Made by a program: the position numbers and the translations under genes. Below the pieces are notes generated by a model. That model did no database searches. It was not told the origin of the DNA and saw only the letters and a list, made by a program, of their open reading frames with translations. DNA of 64,000 nucleotides from Venturia oleaginea (taxonomy: Eukaryota > Ascomycota > Dothideomycetes > Venturiales > Venturiaceae), in contig JABMLP010000014.1 in NCBI GenBank assembly GCA_013176395.1, forward strand, positions 1,116,001-1,180,000. Direction: 5' to 3'. Below, in pieces: positions 21,336 to 33,187 of the stretch. The stretch's first letter is position 1. The number at the start of each line of letters is the position of its first letter.

Positions 21336-21562
21336 TTGTGGTTTGTGCATCAACCTAGACATTTCTTCAAGTTTTCAAACCGAGTGAGTGAGTAACGCCC
21401 GCGACTCTAATCTACGCTGCGGTGATGCATTGACGGCCAAAGACTCGAACAGTACCATTCCGGAGACTTTTGAGCGATCTGCTGTAGGATACAACTCCTA
21501 GAATCTCAATCAGTTAGTCAGTTAAAACTTCAAGATTATCAACATTGAGGCACAAACCACAA
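21336..21562. mobile_element. MITE-like element with TTGTGGTTTGTGC ends
   Basis: The left end TTGTGGTTTGTGCATCAAC and the complement of the right end TTGTGGTTTGTGCCTCAAT match for most of the first 20 bases and again at CTTCAAGTTTT/CTTGAAGTTTT. TA flanks both ends (21334-21335 and 21563-21564). The interior (227 bp in total) is non-coding. Partial relatives lie near 22405-22440, 22920-22985 and 57386-57475. Confidence 0.7.
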
Positions 21563-24086
21563 TAAGCCGATTCATTTGGGATCCGACGCACTGTTAAAAT
21601 CGAACGTCCAGGAGGGAAGTCGTCTCCAACTGTCAAGCCCCCTAGTCTCTTCTCTTGCTGTCATCAATAATTCGCACGGTACCTACGTAACTTTGGGCCG
21701 AAAGGTGCGAAAATGGTCAACGAGTACGCGCAAAGACTTGGTTAAATGTCTGTCATGGCTTTCAACATGTTCTTGAACACAGTGCGTAAGACGGCAACTG
21801 GATACTGAGTGCTCTTCATCGCATTTTAGCAAGAATACAGGCTATCGGCAGTCTCTAACTTCCATTAGATCTGAAAGCGCGCCTGCAGTGGTGGGCGAAT
21901 GTCAGCTAATGCAGAAGACTTCAAGCCCCCCGGTAGTTGACCAGGCTGAAAAAAAGGCTAGATTTGTGTCGGCCAGACTCGGAGACGGCGGACGGGAAGG
22001 AGAAGTTGGGGTGGGATAGCAACCATAGTACTTGTACATAATATAAGTAAAAGGTGGCTACTTTTCAAGGACCACCCCATCGGATTCTCCAACAACCTGG
22101 GAAGGAGATCCCTATCACTCCTGCAGGGGTCCGGGCGGCCAATACCAGTCCCGCGCTCGCGCCTATAGCCCACGCCATGAGAATAGGAATATTCTTCAAG
22201 TCTTGACTAACCAATCGAGGGACGTCCGCAATCCTAATTTAGACTAAATTGGTGCATGAACGGTTCAAGATGCGGACAGGACCGTTCCGGAGGCTATCAG
22301 GCTATTTACTAGCCCTTTAAACGACATCTCATTCCTTGAGGGGCAAGAATTAACTGAGCTACGTATACCATCTGAGCTTCGCTATGGGATAGAGCCCTTG
22401 GACTACTATATACTTACTTACTCTAGTTAGTCAAAAAAAACCTGTAAGAGTTCAACTCTCAAAGGTGTTTCGCAAGTGAGGGAAGACAGCTTATATTTCA
22501 AGTATCTAAGTACAGAGAAGAAAGTGTAAGTACAGGAAGGATAGCTCGTATATATAATCCTCCTCTTACAATAGATCCTTCTAGAAAGTATCTTTAAATG
22601 GAAACGTGACAGCTTGCAAAATAGAACATGGCAGCTTGCGAAATAGAACATGACAGCTTGCAAAATAGAACATGACAGCTTGCAAAATAGAACATGACAG
22701 CTTGCAGAATAACAAGAGAACAATTGGAAATCCAGTCATGGATAAGCTAGAGAGAAGGATTCCATCCCTTAACAAAACCCGAAGAACATCCCCATTGACA
22801 AAAAGATCGGAGTAACTTCCACATTGCCAAGCGCCCTTCAAGGCTTCATCTAGTTGAACAAGTCAACTGATTTACATGTCAGCTTGTTTTCGCTCTAGGT
22901 CAAACCTCTTGGAATCACTAGATACTAACTTACTACATCTAGTTAGTCAAAAACTTGAAGAATGTCCATGTTGATGCACAGATCGGAGTAAGTTCCACAC
23001 TGCTGATCGCTCTTCGAGACTCCGTCTAAAGCTCGGGGGATCAGGGCCTGCATTCATCCCATCCAATTCATGGATACATTAATGATGAATGGGTTTCTCA
23101 ATGTCATCCGCTACTCACAGCTTAGGTACTGCGCTTCTTTCATCACTTAGGCGAGGCATCCAGACGACAAGGACTATATGATTTGACAGCCTCATTCGAT
23201 GGATGATTAACCAGTCACCTGCTGTTCATACTGAGGTCAATCGTCGCATGACTGGATGAATGGAGGGTCTGCAGGGAATGTCCAAATATTGACGCGCAAG
23301 GATTCGTTCCTGAACCTTGGAACAGGACCGGTTCAGCAGACGACTCCGTTCCTGGAATGGAAGAGAAGAATGCCCAGGCGATCCATCTATGATTCTGTCA
23401 ACCGTCGAAATCGGAGGAGCAGACATAAGGTAATGAAATGCTTAATTGAAGCCGTCTAGGTTGTTGGGCCAGAAGAGCGAGGAAGTCAATTTCTACCAAG
23501 TGATGAACTGTAATCCATAAATCACTCTCCATTGGTATCAAATTTCAAACCAAGTCTCTAGGCATCACAGCAGTCTCATCAATACCTGCCCGCCAAGGTT
23601 CAATGCACACAATTGTTTACAAGACTTGTTGAATCGATACCAATAGATCTCTAGCTCATCCATATCGATCTTGATTTAATAGATTACTGCCTGAACGCGC
23701 AATTGCTGTCGCCCGCGGGTTGAAGCTGGTCAGGTTGTGGCGAGCACCAACATTTGAATTGCCAAATTTCTAGCAAGGACGATCTTACTTTGGTGCTACT
23801 TATTTTGGCTGCAATACTTGTAGAGACCAATTGCAAGCTCATTATATTATGAACATGGACGGTGATTGTTCTAGATTCAATACCCTGACTTTGATCCATC
23901 AAATCTCCCCACTGTCGTTACACTCCACGGACTTTACGAGCTCTCTGAATCAGTGGCAATGAAGTCTGCGCCCTGCTCGAGCATAGCCCCATCCCAATGA
24001 GAGTGCATGGTGCATGATGCACGGCAGTATCTTCAAGGAAGACAATATGCTTAATGAACGAGGTGTTCCAAAGTGGTGGCGTCCAA
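21563..24086. other. Gene-free repeat-rich interval
   Basis: No gene recognised. It includes diverged pieces of the neighbouring MITE family (CTAGTTAGTCAAAAAC plus TTGAAGAATGTCC at about 22940), the 23-bp minisatellite listed below, and at 23042 a fragment starting GGGCCTGCATTCATCC, which matches the end of the element at 24087. Confidence 0.5.
22607..22709 (+). repeat. 23-bp minisatellite
   Basis: GACAGCTTGCAAAATAGAAC plus ATG is repeated about 4.5 times with single-base differences. Confidence 0.9.
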
Positions 24087-24364
24087 GCCCTGCATTCATC
24101 CATTCATCCGATTATTGACCGCAAGGTGAAGGGCGGATTTTTCAATCATTCCTCCGATTAGCCTTAAAAGCTTTGCCATCTATGTTCATCTCCCCCGATG
24201 AATAAGAATATCGGATGGCGTAGTACCTTCGCCTCTCCTAAATAGATACTTTTTCACCCGATAATGAGGATGAAAAGAACCTATCATCCGGAAGAAGCAT
24301 GTCAACGTCCACAAAACTTATTCATCTATATTATCGGGCGGATTGGATTGGATGAGTGCAGGGC
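24087..24364. mobile_element. MITE-like element with GCCCTGCAYTCATCC ends
   Basis: The left end GCCCTGCATTCATCCATTCA and the complement of the right end GCCCTGCACTCATCCAATCC form an inverted pair 278 bp apart. The interior is non-coding, with further small complementary pieces around CCCGATAAT and CATCC. I see no clear target duplication. Confidence 0.6.
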
Positions 24365-25499
24365 CTGGCGGCGTCCAGACATTTGTGGTTAGTCTCACGA
24401 GCGTAGATTTCGTGGGTACAGCAATTTCTAGTCATTGTGCTAGGGCAAAGTAAAGACCAGTAAGGAGTGTTTGGTGTGAGAGCCTTGAGAAAGACAAGGT
24501 TTGGGCATATGCGAGAGAGATGGATATACTGCTAGCTGTTAGGATTGTGAAAAGGGTGGAAGATTGACGCGCAAGCTGGATTGATTAACCTCACTTGATT
24601 TGAGATCGAAGTATTGCTTCATGGATAGTACCATTCTCCCGATCCACCCGAAAATCATGTTCTCGAAGGCTTCATGTCTCTCCCTCCCTACTCTTTTTGT
24701 GACTTCATCCAGTACGGCCCGAAAGATCACAGGCAGCTCGCCTCCGCCACAAGGGGTAAAGGTGGCCACAACTGCGACTCGATGACAGCTTTACAACTGT
24801 GATTCAAGAAAAGCGGTTTTGATGCCGTTTAAATCCGACGCATCACCCTGGAAGGACTGTGATCTGCTGGAAGATCGACGATGAGATGAGGGCTTCACGT
24901 CTGCTGGAAGAGCGGAAAAATGCAACCACGGCATGGCCGTGCCACGACGGTCACATATCGCGATTTACAATCCTAGACGGTGCAAATCGCGGAAAATCGC
25001 AGCTTGGATCTCTAAGAAAGAATCCTGAGCGAAAAGAAACAGTGCAATTCCTTTGGATCCTACTTTTCCTATCTACTTTCGCTCCCCTTTTGGCCCGAAG
25101 ATGGTTTCGGTTTTGTCACGGCAGCGATAGGATGTATAGAATGAACTAGGGTTCTAAGAACTGAGTGTGATAATAGAATTTACGGTAGAGAACGAGTTAC
25201 TACGAGGGCGCGAAGATATCGCGTCTTAGCCACAATGTGGCTAAGCCGATACGCCCGAGCCATGAAGTAACGTGACGGCAAAGGAGCCATGCCGTGCCGT
25301 CACAGGTTTTCTTGTCGTAGAACCCGCTTTTTAGATACCCGAGCTCTTTCTTTTCTTTTCTCTCACAGAGTAGCAGGCTCCCTCTCAACCCTCTCTTAGA
25401 GACTGTAAAAGTTTTCGACCCGTAAGAAAGTAAGACTCCTTAGTAGAAAGTCAGACTTTCCGTAAGAAAGTAGGACTCCCTATAGGAAAGTAAGACTAC
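24365..25499. other. Intergenic, probably old retroelement debris
   Basis: No gene recognised. From about 25420 to 25500 a loose repeat of the type GTAAGAAAGTAAGACTCC recurs about four times up to the solo LTR. Confidence 0.45.
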
Positions 25500-25754
25500 T
25501 GTCACGGTACGACCGCGGACAAGTCCTTCCCGCCGTTGGGGTGGCCCAACAGCACGTGATCAAGGCAGAACCGGAGTTCTGCCGAGGAAAGGTTTTAAAG
25601 CCTACGTGGCTTCAACCAATTTGTAGCTCTATGAGCTACGTCCTGTCGTCAAACCCGCCTGTTGGTTTGCCTGCCAGCCCGCATATAGCCTGTTGAATGA
25701 TACCTATTCCTGCTGTTGCTCCTTCCTCCTGATACCCGAACCCGCCCCGTGACA
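25500..25754. mobile_element. Solo LTR of an LTR retrotransposon
   Basis: It begins TGTCACGG and ends CCGTGACA, the TG...CA inverted ends of LTRs. It is flanked by the 5-bp target duplication ACTAC (25495-25499 and 25755-25759). No internal retroelement genes are present, so it is the product of LTR-LTR recombination. Confidence 0.88.
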
Positions 25755-26220
25755 ACTACCCGTGAGAGAGTAAGACTCTAGTTAGACTCTTCATAAGATT
25801 CATCCTGAGACTTCTCGTAGGATTCTCGTAAGATTCTCGAAAGACTTGTAGGAATTAATCTCCGTAAATCTCTTGCGTAAATTTCGCCCTTTCACAACCA
25901 AGAAATCGAGACGAAATTACACCCTTTTGGGTATTATTATACGGGTAAAATCGCCCTGTCTAAACCTGTGAATATCATATTCTGTTTTTTGCATGAAATC
26001 GCACTGTATATGGTGCAAGAAATCGCGACGTCTAACCGTAGTAGTGAGTAAGAAACAAGGCGATGAGGCGAAGACCTAAAATATAGGTTGCTTCAGCGAG
26101 AATCACCTTCATATTTGGGTTCTAGTAAAGTCTTTTAGAAAAGATTGTGTGATTGTGCTTGCTGATATCGAGGAAAGTTGATGTTTTGACTCTTCAGCAA
26201 CAGCGAGTATATTGCGAGTA
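25755..26220. other. Intergenic between solo LTR and Fot1-like element
   Basis: No gene seen. It starts with CGTGAGAGAGTAAGACTC-type repeats similar to those left of the LTR. Confidence 0.45.
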
Positions 26221-28060
26221 ACGTACTTCACAAGCGAGTGGGCCACCCAAGCGAGTGGGCCACCTCACAAACGTAAACCGCCTTCGTAACAACGTCGCGT
26301 AATGCCTCAATAACACGAAAAGCAGAAGATTTATAAAGAAGGAGATATATTCCTTGTTATCTTAGATATCAACTCAAAGCAAATCCAAAGCGAAAGACGC
26401 GCTGCAGTAATATATAGCGTACCTCGAACAACAGTACAACGCCGACGCGCCGGACCGCGCCCTCGACGCGAACGCGAGCCGAACTCGAAGTGATTGACAA
26501 AGCTAGAAGAGGAGGTAGTTATAAAGCGTATTCTTAACGAAAGCTTACGCGGCCTACCGCCGTCGAAGGCCTACGTACAAGATATGGCTAATAAAATACT
26601 AAGAGAGCGAGGTGGGAAGCCTGTTGGCAAGAACTGGGTTAACAACTTGGTAAAACGTACGCCAGAGCCTACCACCCGATGGAGCCGTCCATACGATCGC
26701 CAGCGAGCTGCCTGCGAAGACCCGGCGGTTATTATACCCTGGTTCAACTTGTTCAGAGGATAAAGGCAGAGTATGGTATCATAGACGAGGTTACCTACAA
26801 TTTTGATCAATATGGCTTCTTAATAGGCAAGATATCGTCTCAGCTAGTCGTTACAGGCTCAGAGAAACCTGGCAAGCAGAAAAAACTACAGCCAGGCGAT
26901 CGTGAGTGGGTTACCCTGATACAAAGCGTTGGTTCAACAGGGAAGGCGATCCCACCTTTTCTTATCTTTGCGGGCAAGGTCCCCATCTCTACTTGGTTCG
27001 AAGGCATCCCTCGCGACTGCATTATTGAAGTTAGCCCCAATGGCTGGACGAACAATAACCTAGCGCCTGCCTGGCTTGAACACTTCGACACGTATACGAA
27101 ACCAATTGGAGTATACAGACTACTTATTATGTACGGCCATGAAAGCCATTGCTCGGTCGATTTCCAGGATCTATGTAGAGAGAGGAAGATTATTACTCTC
27201 TGTATGCCTCCACACTCGTCGCACCTGTTACAGCCTCTTGACGTTGCCTGCTTCTCGCCATTGAAGTGTAGGTACGGCGATGAGATCTCGGCCTTGGCAC
27301 GCAACCATACCTACCATATATCAAAAGAAGACTTCCTACCAGCATTCAAAGCAGCATACGACAAGGCATTTTCAAGGGAAAATATCTGCGCAGGGTTTAG
27401 AGCAGCTGGGCTAGTCCCACACAACCCAGATGCAGTGTTATCGAAGCTTGATATGAGGCTACGTACGCCGACTCCACCACGATCAGGTACCGTCGCATGG
27501 GAGGCAAAGACACCGCGCAACGCCCACGAAATTGAGGTGCAGGTAACGCTTATTCGAAAGAGGATGCAAAAGCGCCCAGGGTCCTCTGCAAGTTCTATTG
27601 ATGAGCAGGTCAGGCAGTTGAGTAAAGGCACGCAGCAGATAGCACATGAAATGGTGTTGATGCGCGAAGAAACAGCGCGCCTTCGAGACGCAATTGAGGC
27701 AGTTACAAAGCGTAAGAGTCGCAAAAGGAGATATATGCGGACTGAGTAGACCTTGACAGCTGGTGAAGTACCTGACTTAGTTACTATAAGGGAGGGTGGT
27801 AATCGTAACGATGGTGAGAAGCCTGCGAAGAGGGTACGTGGAGAGAGGCACTGCGGTCGTTGCGGCGAGACTCGGCATAACTCCCGCACTTGTGAGGTAG
27901 AAATAGAGAACATAGATGATAGCGAAGCTTCTAAATAATATCATTCTATTCTATTTAATACTATAACTTGTTGTAGGGTTGCGTAGTATTTTTACGAAGG
28001 CGGTTTACGTTTGTGAGGTGGCCCACTCGCTTGGGTGGCCCACTCGCTTGTGAAGTACGT
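26221..28060 (+). mobile_element. Full-length Fot1/pogo-type DNA transposon, mutated
   Basis: It is 1840 bp long with inverted repeats of about 65 bp starting ACGTACTTCACAAGCGAGTG. TA stands on both sides (26219-26220 and 28061-28062). The motif AAGCGAGTGGGCCACC occurs twice within each end. The repeat sequence differs from that of the element at 1707-2821, although the transposases are clear relatives, so these are two families. Confidence 0.92.
26302..27938 (+). pseudogene. pogo/Fot1 transposase with stops, frameshift and a lost catalytic Asp
   Basis: Order: helix-turn-helix domain (VKRILNESLRGLPPSK region), DDE core, C-terminal coil and zinc knuckle (CGRCGETRHNSRTC). The frame is broken by TAA 26311-26313 (opposite CAA in the other element), TGA after PNSK at about 26491, a frame change near 26745 (PWFNL to LVQRIKAEYG), and TAG after RYMRTE (27748). 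The first catalytic Asp is kept (NFDQYGFLIGK). The second, normally in a D-G-H-x-S-H motif, reads YGHESH, so Asp is replaced by Tyr. The remainder (PPHSSHLLQPLDVACFSPLK) is well kept. The element cannot encode an active enzyme but could be moved by one from elsewhere. Confidence 0.9.
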
Positions 28061-28986
28061 TACCTGCAGCCTCTCGACCAAATATCATGTCTCAGCGATT
28101 GAGTATAAGATTGCTCCTTGTGCATAAGCTCTTAATATTGACCAAAACTATTTGTTTGGTTAATTATGTATATGTGGGCGTCCGGCTATAGTGCTTGCAG
28201 AAAAGACGGTAACACTTGGCGTGTTCATCAATAAGAGTTTTTGCTTGTAGACTTGAAACCGGCTGGGTATTTGTCGTACCCTCACCTGAATAAAATCTAG
28301 ATTTTGATGTTCCTTATTCGCACGGACTTTGCACTGACCAGACTGCATTCTACGCATGCATGGAGGAGATATACGCGAACGAAAGGGTTGGAAAGACCTT
28401 GTTAAATTCTTGCCAGGTGTTATTACCAAGCCACTAGTATGGAGTTGCCCCGACTGGCTGGAGCGTCTCTTTCTTCTACTTGGCATACCTTCTCCGCCAC
28501 GAACTTATCGATTTTGCCCTCAGCAAGATCTTCATTTCTCTTGTCTAGTCCCGCTCTCCCTAACTAGCTGCACAGTCGAAACTGAATTTCGGATCTGCCC
28601 CTAGAACCCCTGGCTTACGTTGAGCTTGTCGCTTGCTTGACTCATCAAACAGATCCACTCTGACATCTGTGACTGAGAAAACATCGTCACGCTGTGCAGT
28701 TGCTCTGTCTCGATAGCCGAGGAATACCGTATTCTCGCACAGGCGTCTGCCCAAGGCACTAAGGCAAATTCCTACCCTTTCTATCTAATGCAAAGTTGAA
28801 ACCGATTGATTGCTTTTGAAAAAGTATCACTGAATGTTGTAAGGCCAATCAGCTTCGAAGAGATTCGCTGATGAACGCAGGAGAGGCAGATAATTTCTAG
28901 GTAGACTTCTGTCCATAGAAGGTGAAGACCATGTTGACGGCTAGTATCTACTGTGTCTCAGTCTCAACGTGATTTGTATTGTCCAA

Positions 28987-29023
28987 AACGCTGTAAGGGA
29001 ACGTCACGGTTCCCTACGGCGTT
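28987..29023. repeat. Perfect-looking 16-bp hairpin
   Basis: AACGCTGTAAGGGAAC is followed after 5 bases by GGTTCCCTACGGCGTT, its complement with two mismatches. It could be a relic of a small element. Confidence 0.65.
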
Positions 29024-29365
29024 CATGTACTGTGTAAGTTTCTCATCTTCTACTAGATCGAGTTGCTATAGAGAATCCACTTCAGATGAACTCTAATTTT
29101 ATAACTTACGGCAAATTGATACACGTATTGGAACGCACATCGCTTCTATTAGCTTCCGGAATTAACGTCAATAGTGCCAGCAGTCCAGTTGAGGCGGCGA
29201 GACGCAAAGACCACAGCGTATTATGGTCCGCGCCTTGTCCATGGACTGGACATCTAATTTGCATTGCTCAATGCCGGTCCACCAGAGGATGTAGGTGACT
29301 CGCTATTAGCTCGACCATAGTCAAGCTTCATTCCATAGAAACCTTGGCCTAAGTAGTGAGAGGTA

Positions 29366-29625
29366 CCGTCTTAATTTATTGAAATGAATAGTGCCTCGCA
29401 CTCGGACAAGCCTCGTAATCGCTGCGTCGTAATCGCGGCGCACGGGATGGTTAGCGAATTAGATACTCTAGAAATATCCGAAAGACGAATACTGATCCGA
29501 AGCTTCGCATAGGTTATCTTAATCGTCCAGGTCTGATTCGCTCATCAGCCTGACAAACCTTACTAATATACGAGTACGGAGCTCTACGAGAGCGAGGCAT
29601 CAGCCAGTTTAATAAATTAAGACGG
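29366..29625. mobile_element. MITE-like element with CCGTCTTAATTTATT ends
   Basis: The left end CCGTCTTAATTTATTGAAAT and the complement of the right end share the first 15 bases exactly and then TGCCTCGC about 12 bases further in. It is 260 bp and non-coding. TA precedes the left end; the right flank reads TG. Confidence 0.7.
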
Positions 29626-29976
29626 TGTACGAGCAGCAACAGTTTAACAGATTCAACAGCTGTCTTGGATACGGATCGAAGACTTGGAACATTGCTATAG
29701 TGTCTGACAGGTCTTTAAACGCAGATTATAAGCAAGATGAGAGTTTTACTTGACCGACATCCGTTTCACCTCGATTCTGCGACAAGATGAGATTCGCCAC
29801 CATAGTCTTGACTATTGCACCTGCTTTCGCTGATGCGAGCCCTTTGACCAAACGTCAAGGTAAACATCTTCTTTTAGGCTTGATCATGATTAGCTGGCTA
29901 ACGTTCTTCGAAGGTGGTTTCCTGGGAACCCTTAGTGGACTGATGGGTTACAAGCCCAAAGCTCCAGCATCGACCC

Positions 29977-31590
29977 GACAAAAAACAGCACACACAGCGA
30001 GAACTCAATTTTTGGAATTTACAGAAGTATCATCTAAGGATCATCAAAACACCTTTGCCAGTGGCCGCTCCGGCCTCTAGAGGCCATCGCGCGTCCCTCA
30101 GCGTCGATGAGATACCTCTAGAGTCGCCGTCGCGGCCACCGCAGAGCAAGCAGACGAATACATGAGCAAGCTACACGAACGATGCGTCCACCAAAGACAA
30201 CAGCAACCATCTAGTCACTATCTCCCGGCTAGTCCATCACCCCAGATGACACTGCAACGCTCCGAGTCGACGAGTCACTGCTAGAACGGCAATACCTTCA
30301 ACACAACTCAAACACCAGACGCCCGGTGTGCAACAATCGGCACCACACACCACTGCAACGACTAGACAATCTCTCCCAACGTCTTGGCAAAACGTCCTGC
30401 TACAAGCTGTTGCCCAGAGCCTTGAGCCTCTCCCCAAACTGTTGCGTCCCAGTTATGGCATTGGCAAGAGTAGGTGCGCGACACAGTAAGTAGTAAGGAC
30501 GCATAGAAGGAGCCTATTGGCGGCAAATCCCCTCCCTGTAAGCTAGCAGACGTAGCCTTGAGCCTCTCCCCAGACTGTTGCGTCCCAGTTATGGCAGTGG
30601 CAAGAGTAGGTGCGCGATATAGCAAGCAGGGAGAGCGACTGGCAGCAGATAGGCTCCGACTATAAGACGACAGGTCTACAACACAATCGGTGCGACACGA
30701 TACGGCAGCTGCTAGAGAACCTCATCTACTATCGTCTCCGCAAACCGTCCTGCTGTAAGCTGATGTCCAGAGCCTTGAGCCTCTCCCCAAACTGTTGCGT
30801 CCCAGTTATGGCATTGGCAAGAGTAGGTGCGCAACACAGTAAGCAGTAAGGACGTATAGAAGGAGCTTATTGGCGGCAAATCCCCTCCCTACAAGCCAGC
30901 AGACGTAGCCTTGAGCCTCTCCCCAGACTGTTGCGTCCCAGTTATGGCATTGGCAAGAGTAGGAGCGCGATATAGCAAGTAGGGAGAGCGACTAGCAGCA
31001 GATAGGCTCCGACTATAAGACGGCAGGTCTATAGCACGATCGGCGCCATACAATACGGCAGCTACCAGACAGCCTCGTCCACGGGCATACCCGGAGTATC
31101 ACACCCAAGCAGCGAAATCACGACTACGATGGTTACTATTGTCTCCAGCATCACACAACCAAATACACCGCCGCATAGGAATCTGGTGCAAGGCAACTTT
31201 CACAAGCAGAAACATACTTAGGGAACCCATTGGCCTTGAGGGATAAGGCGAAACAGATAGACAAGCTGAGCATTAGAGGGAGACTGTAGGTAGAAGGATA
31301 GCGAAACACGAGGCATTGCCTCTTGAGTCTACATAGCACAGATATACTAGCAGAATAACCAGTATCTACAAGAGCCAGCGGGCATTTGGAGATACTGGTT
31401 AAGGGAAAAGAGGGAGGACGGAGGGGACAGCTGGTCTTGTTTCAGTGAACGGGGCGAAGTGGGGCGCGGTGGATTATATAATCTATCACGTGTCGGCTGT
31501 CTGATGAAGTCCTCCTAACCGGACATAGCTGCGTGATTAAGCGGCTGCAACCGAGTAGGATAAAATCAATCAATCAATCAATCAATCAAT
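29977..31590 (+). mobile_element. Non-LTR (LINE/SINE-type) insertion with (AATC)n tail
   Basis: The 14 bases TCCAGCATCGACCC stand on both sides (29963-29976 and 31590-31603), a target duplication typical of target-primed reverse transcription. The 3' end is a simple (AATC)n run of about 7 units (31565-31590). Its 1.6 kb carry no reverse transcriptase frame, so it is 5'-truncated or non-autonomous. The class is inferred from tail and target duplication only. Confidence 0.8.
30416..31080 (+). repeat. 353-bp tandem duplication inside the retroelement
   Basis: AGAGCCTTGAGCCTCTCCCC plus AAACTGTTGCGTCCC occurs at 30416 and 30769. A variant half-unit beginning CCTTGAGCCTCTCCCCAGAC lies 136 bp behind each. 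So the element holds two 353-bp units, each with an internal partial repeat. Confidence 0.8.
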
Positions 31591-32780
31591 CCAGCATCGA
31601 CCCAAAATGTAGAACCGCAATTCAGCAAGGATGCCGTACGGCAAATCATCAGATGGGGCCCATACACTCTCCTTGGTTCTGGTGCCAAGAGAACTGGCTT
31701 TCGACTTGATCCCAATAGCGATAGCTTCAATGAGATTTTGGGAGGAGTGTGCTCGGATTGTATGATCTTAGCTGGTTCTGCCTATCTCACCTACGAGAAT
31801 GGGAGCTTAGCGGATATTGGAACTGGAGTGTAAGTTGTATCAGGGCAACTTATACGACTATCTGCTAAGAGCAAGTAGCTACAACCACCATGTGTTTGTC
31901 GGGGCCATGGGTAAAACTTCGAGGAGTTACTTCGACTGTGGCAAAGGAGGGAGTCTTCCGCCCGGAGTTACCGCTGTGATCCCTGGGATGTCTTCGAAAA
32001 ACAGCGGTGCTTCTCATGGTGGTTCTTCTCATGGGGGTGCTTCTCATGGTGGTGCTTCTCGCGTCAAGCGCCAGATCATCAGTGGCCTGCCAATAGTTCA
32101 AATATATGGAAGCGGCGATGATGGTACAGCGATTCAGTATGCCGTTAAAGGCTCGGACAACAAGATCGGTTTCTACGTCTCGCCTAAGGAAACTATATTC
32201 TCTTCATCCGAGATCATTGCAAGTCCATCTCCTACACCAGATTGAGCGAATTGCTAATGAGCCTCGCAAGAACTATCGCAAAGAAGAGCAGAAAGTATAC
32301 ATCACCAACGATATCGAGTTCGTGAAAGGCAAACCAGCAGGCTGGCGGGAAGCGGCAGTGGCATCGTTGGGCGCTGCAGGGTGCGGTACCTATGCATTTA
32401 GCCTTGCGCCTTCGAATCAATCCACAACTCTCAAATCTCCGGCCTACACTGCGAACAGAGACGGCACAATTTACAACGCTCAATCGCACCTTCACGATGG
32501 AGGAATCGATATGCAGGTGATTGTGAATGACAAAATGGTATGCAGTTCTCAAGCCCATTATGGCGGTGAAACAGGCAGCACGTCTGTTAGTGGAGAGAAG
32601 TGGGAGACTATCAAGAGCTACGATAGATGTCCACCTATTGATGTGAAGAAGGGGGATAAGGTTATCGTTGAAAGCACTTATGATCTCACGAAGCATCGAC
32701 TGAGACCTGATGCTGCTGATCATAGTATGGGCGCAGAAGGCATGGCTATGCTCGGGTTTGTCTTTGCCGAGAAGGCTTGA

Positions 32781-33187
32781 AGCGCTCACATTCTTGCCGC
32801 CAACGACAATTCTGGGGTTTAAATCTTGAAGATTAACATCAGTCACTCATTTCATCTTACTCAGATGTTAATAGAATATTCCACCACTTTCACTTCAACT
32901 AGCTCTCTACTGTCAGTTTTATCACAAATGTGTTTATGTTGATCAAGGGACTTAACTTCCGCTCATCATAATACGATTAGTAGTAGTACAATGATAAGAA
33001 TGCTAAATTGCAGATCGTCGCAAATGTTTTGAACTTCATGATTCGGACAAGCATCAACCCTCCATTTGCTTAACTCTCAAATCCTCATAGGAAAGTTGAC
33101 TGGGGAGTTTGAGTTCCATTCTTTTCTTCTTTTGCAACAGCCTCTCGACCAAGTAACCCAGACATAGGTGTCCCGTGGAATCCTCAT
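32781..33187. other. Intergenic between convergent genes
   Basis: Nothing recognised in these 407 bp. Confidence 0.5.

Larger units (their letters stand above)
28063..29786. other. Gene-free interval before the SURNod19-like gene
   Basis: Apart from the hairpin and MITE listed below, no gene is recognised. The last 150 bp are the likely promoter of the gene starting at 29787. Confidence 0.45.
29787..32780 (+). pseudogene. Secreted SURNod19-like protein gene split by a retroelement
   Basis: Exon pieces are 29787-29859, 29914-29976, then after the insertion 31604-31829, 31879-32218 and 32271-32780. The start gives a short signal peptide and a KR site (PLTKRQ). The body contains HHVFVGAMG, a Gly/Ser/His-rich insert (SHGGASHGGAS) and the block SHLHDGGIDMQVIVNDKMVC, which together with YGG, C...I.VKKGD and the final GFVFAE resembles the stress up-regulated Nod19 family related to copper-monooxygenase folds. 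Function in fungi is unknown. Intron 32219-32270 has a GC...AG form (GCAAGT), and removing it restores EIINYRKEEQKVYI. The insertion at PAST|QNVEPQ adds 1627 bp including the duplicated target, shifts the frame and brings stops, so no full protein is expected. Without it the gene looks intact, so the hit is recent. Confidence 0.7.

Noticed and set aside
22607..22709. CRISPR-like array
   Set aside because: The 23-bp units are directly adjacent without spacers, and the genome is fungal; it is a minisatellite.
31496..31535. Hammerhead-like ribozyme motif (CTGATGAAGTCC...GGAC) near the 3' end of the retroelement
   Set aside because: CUGAUGA and a stem are there, but the required GAAA after the stem reads ATAGC, so the catalytic core is incomplete.
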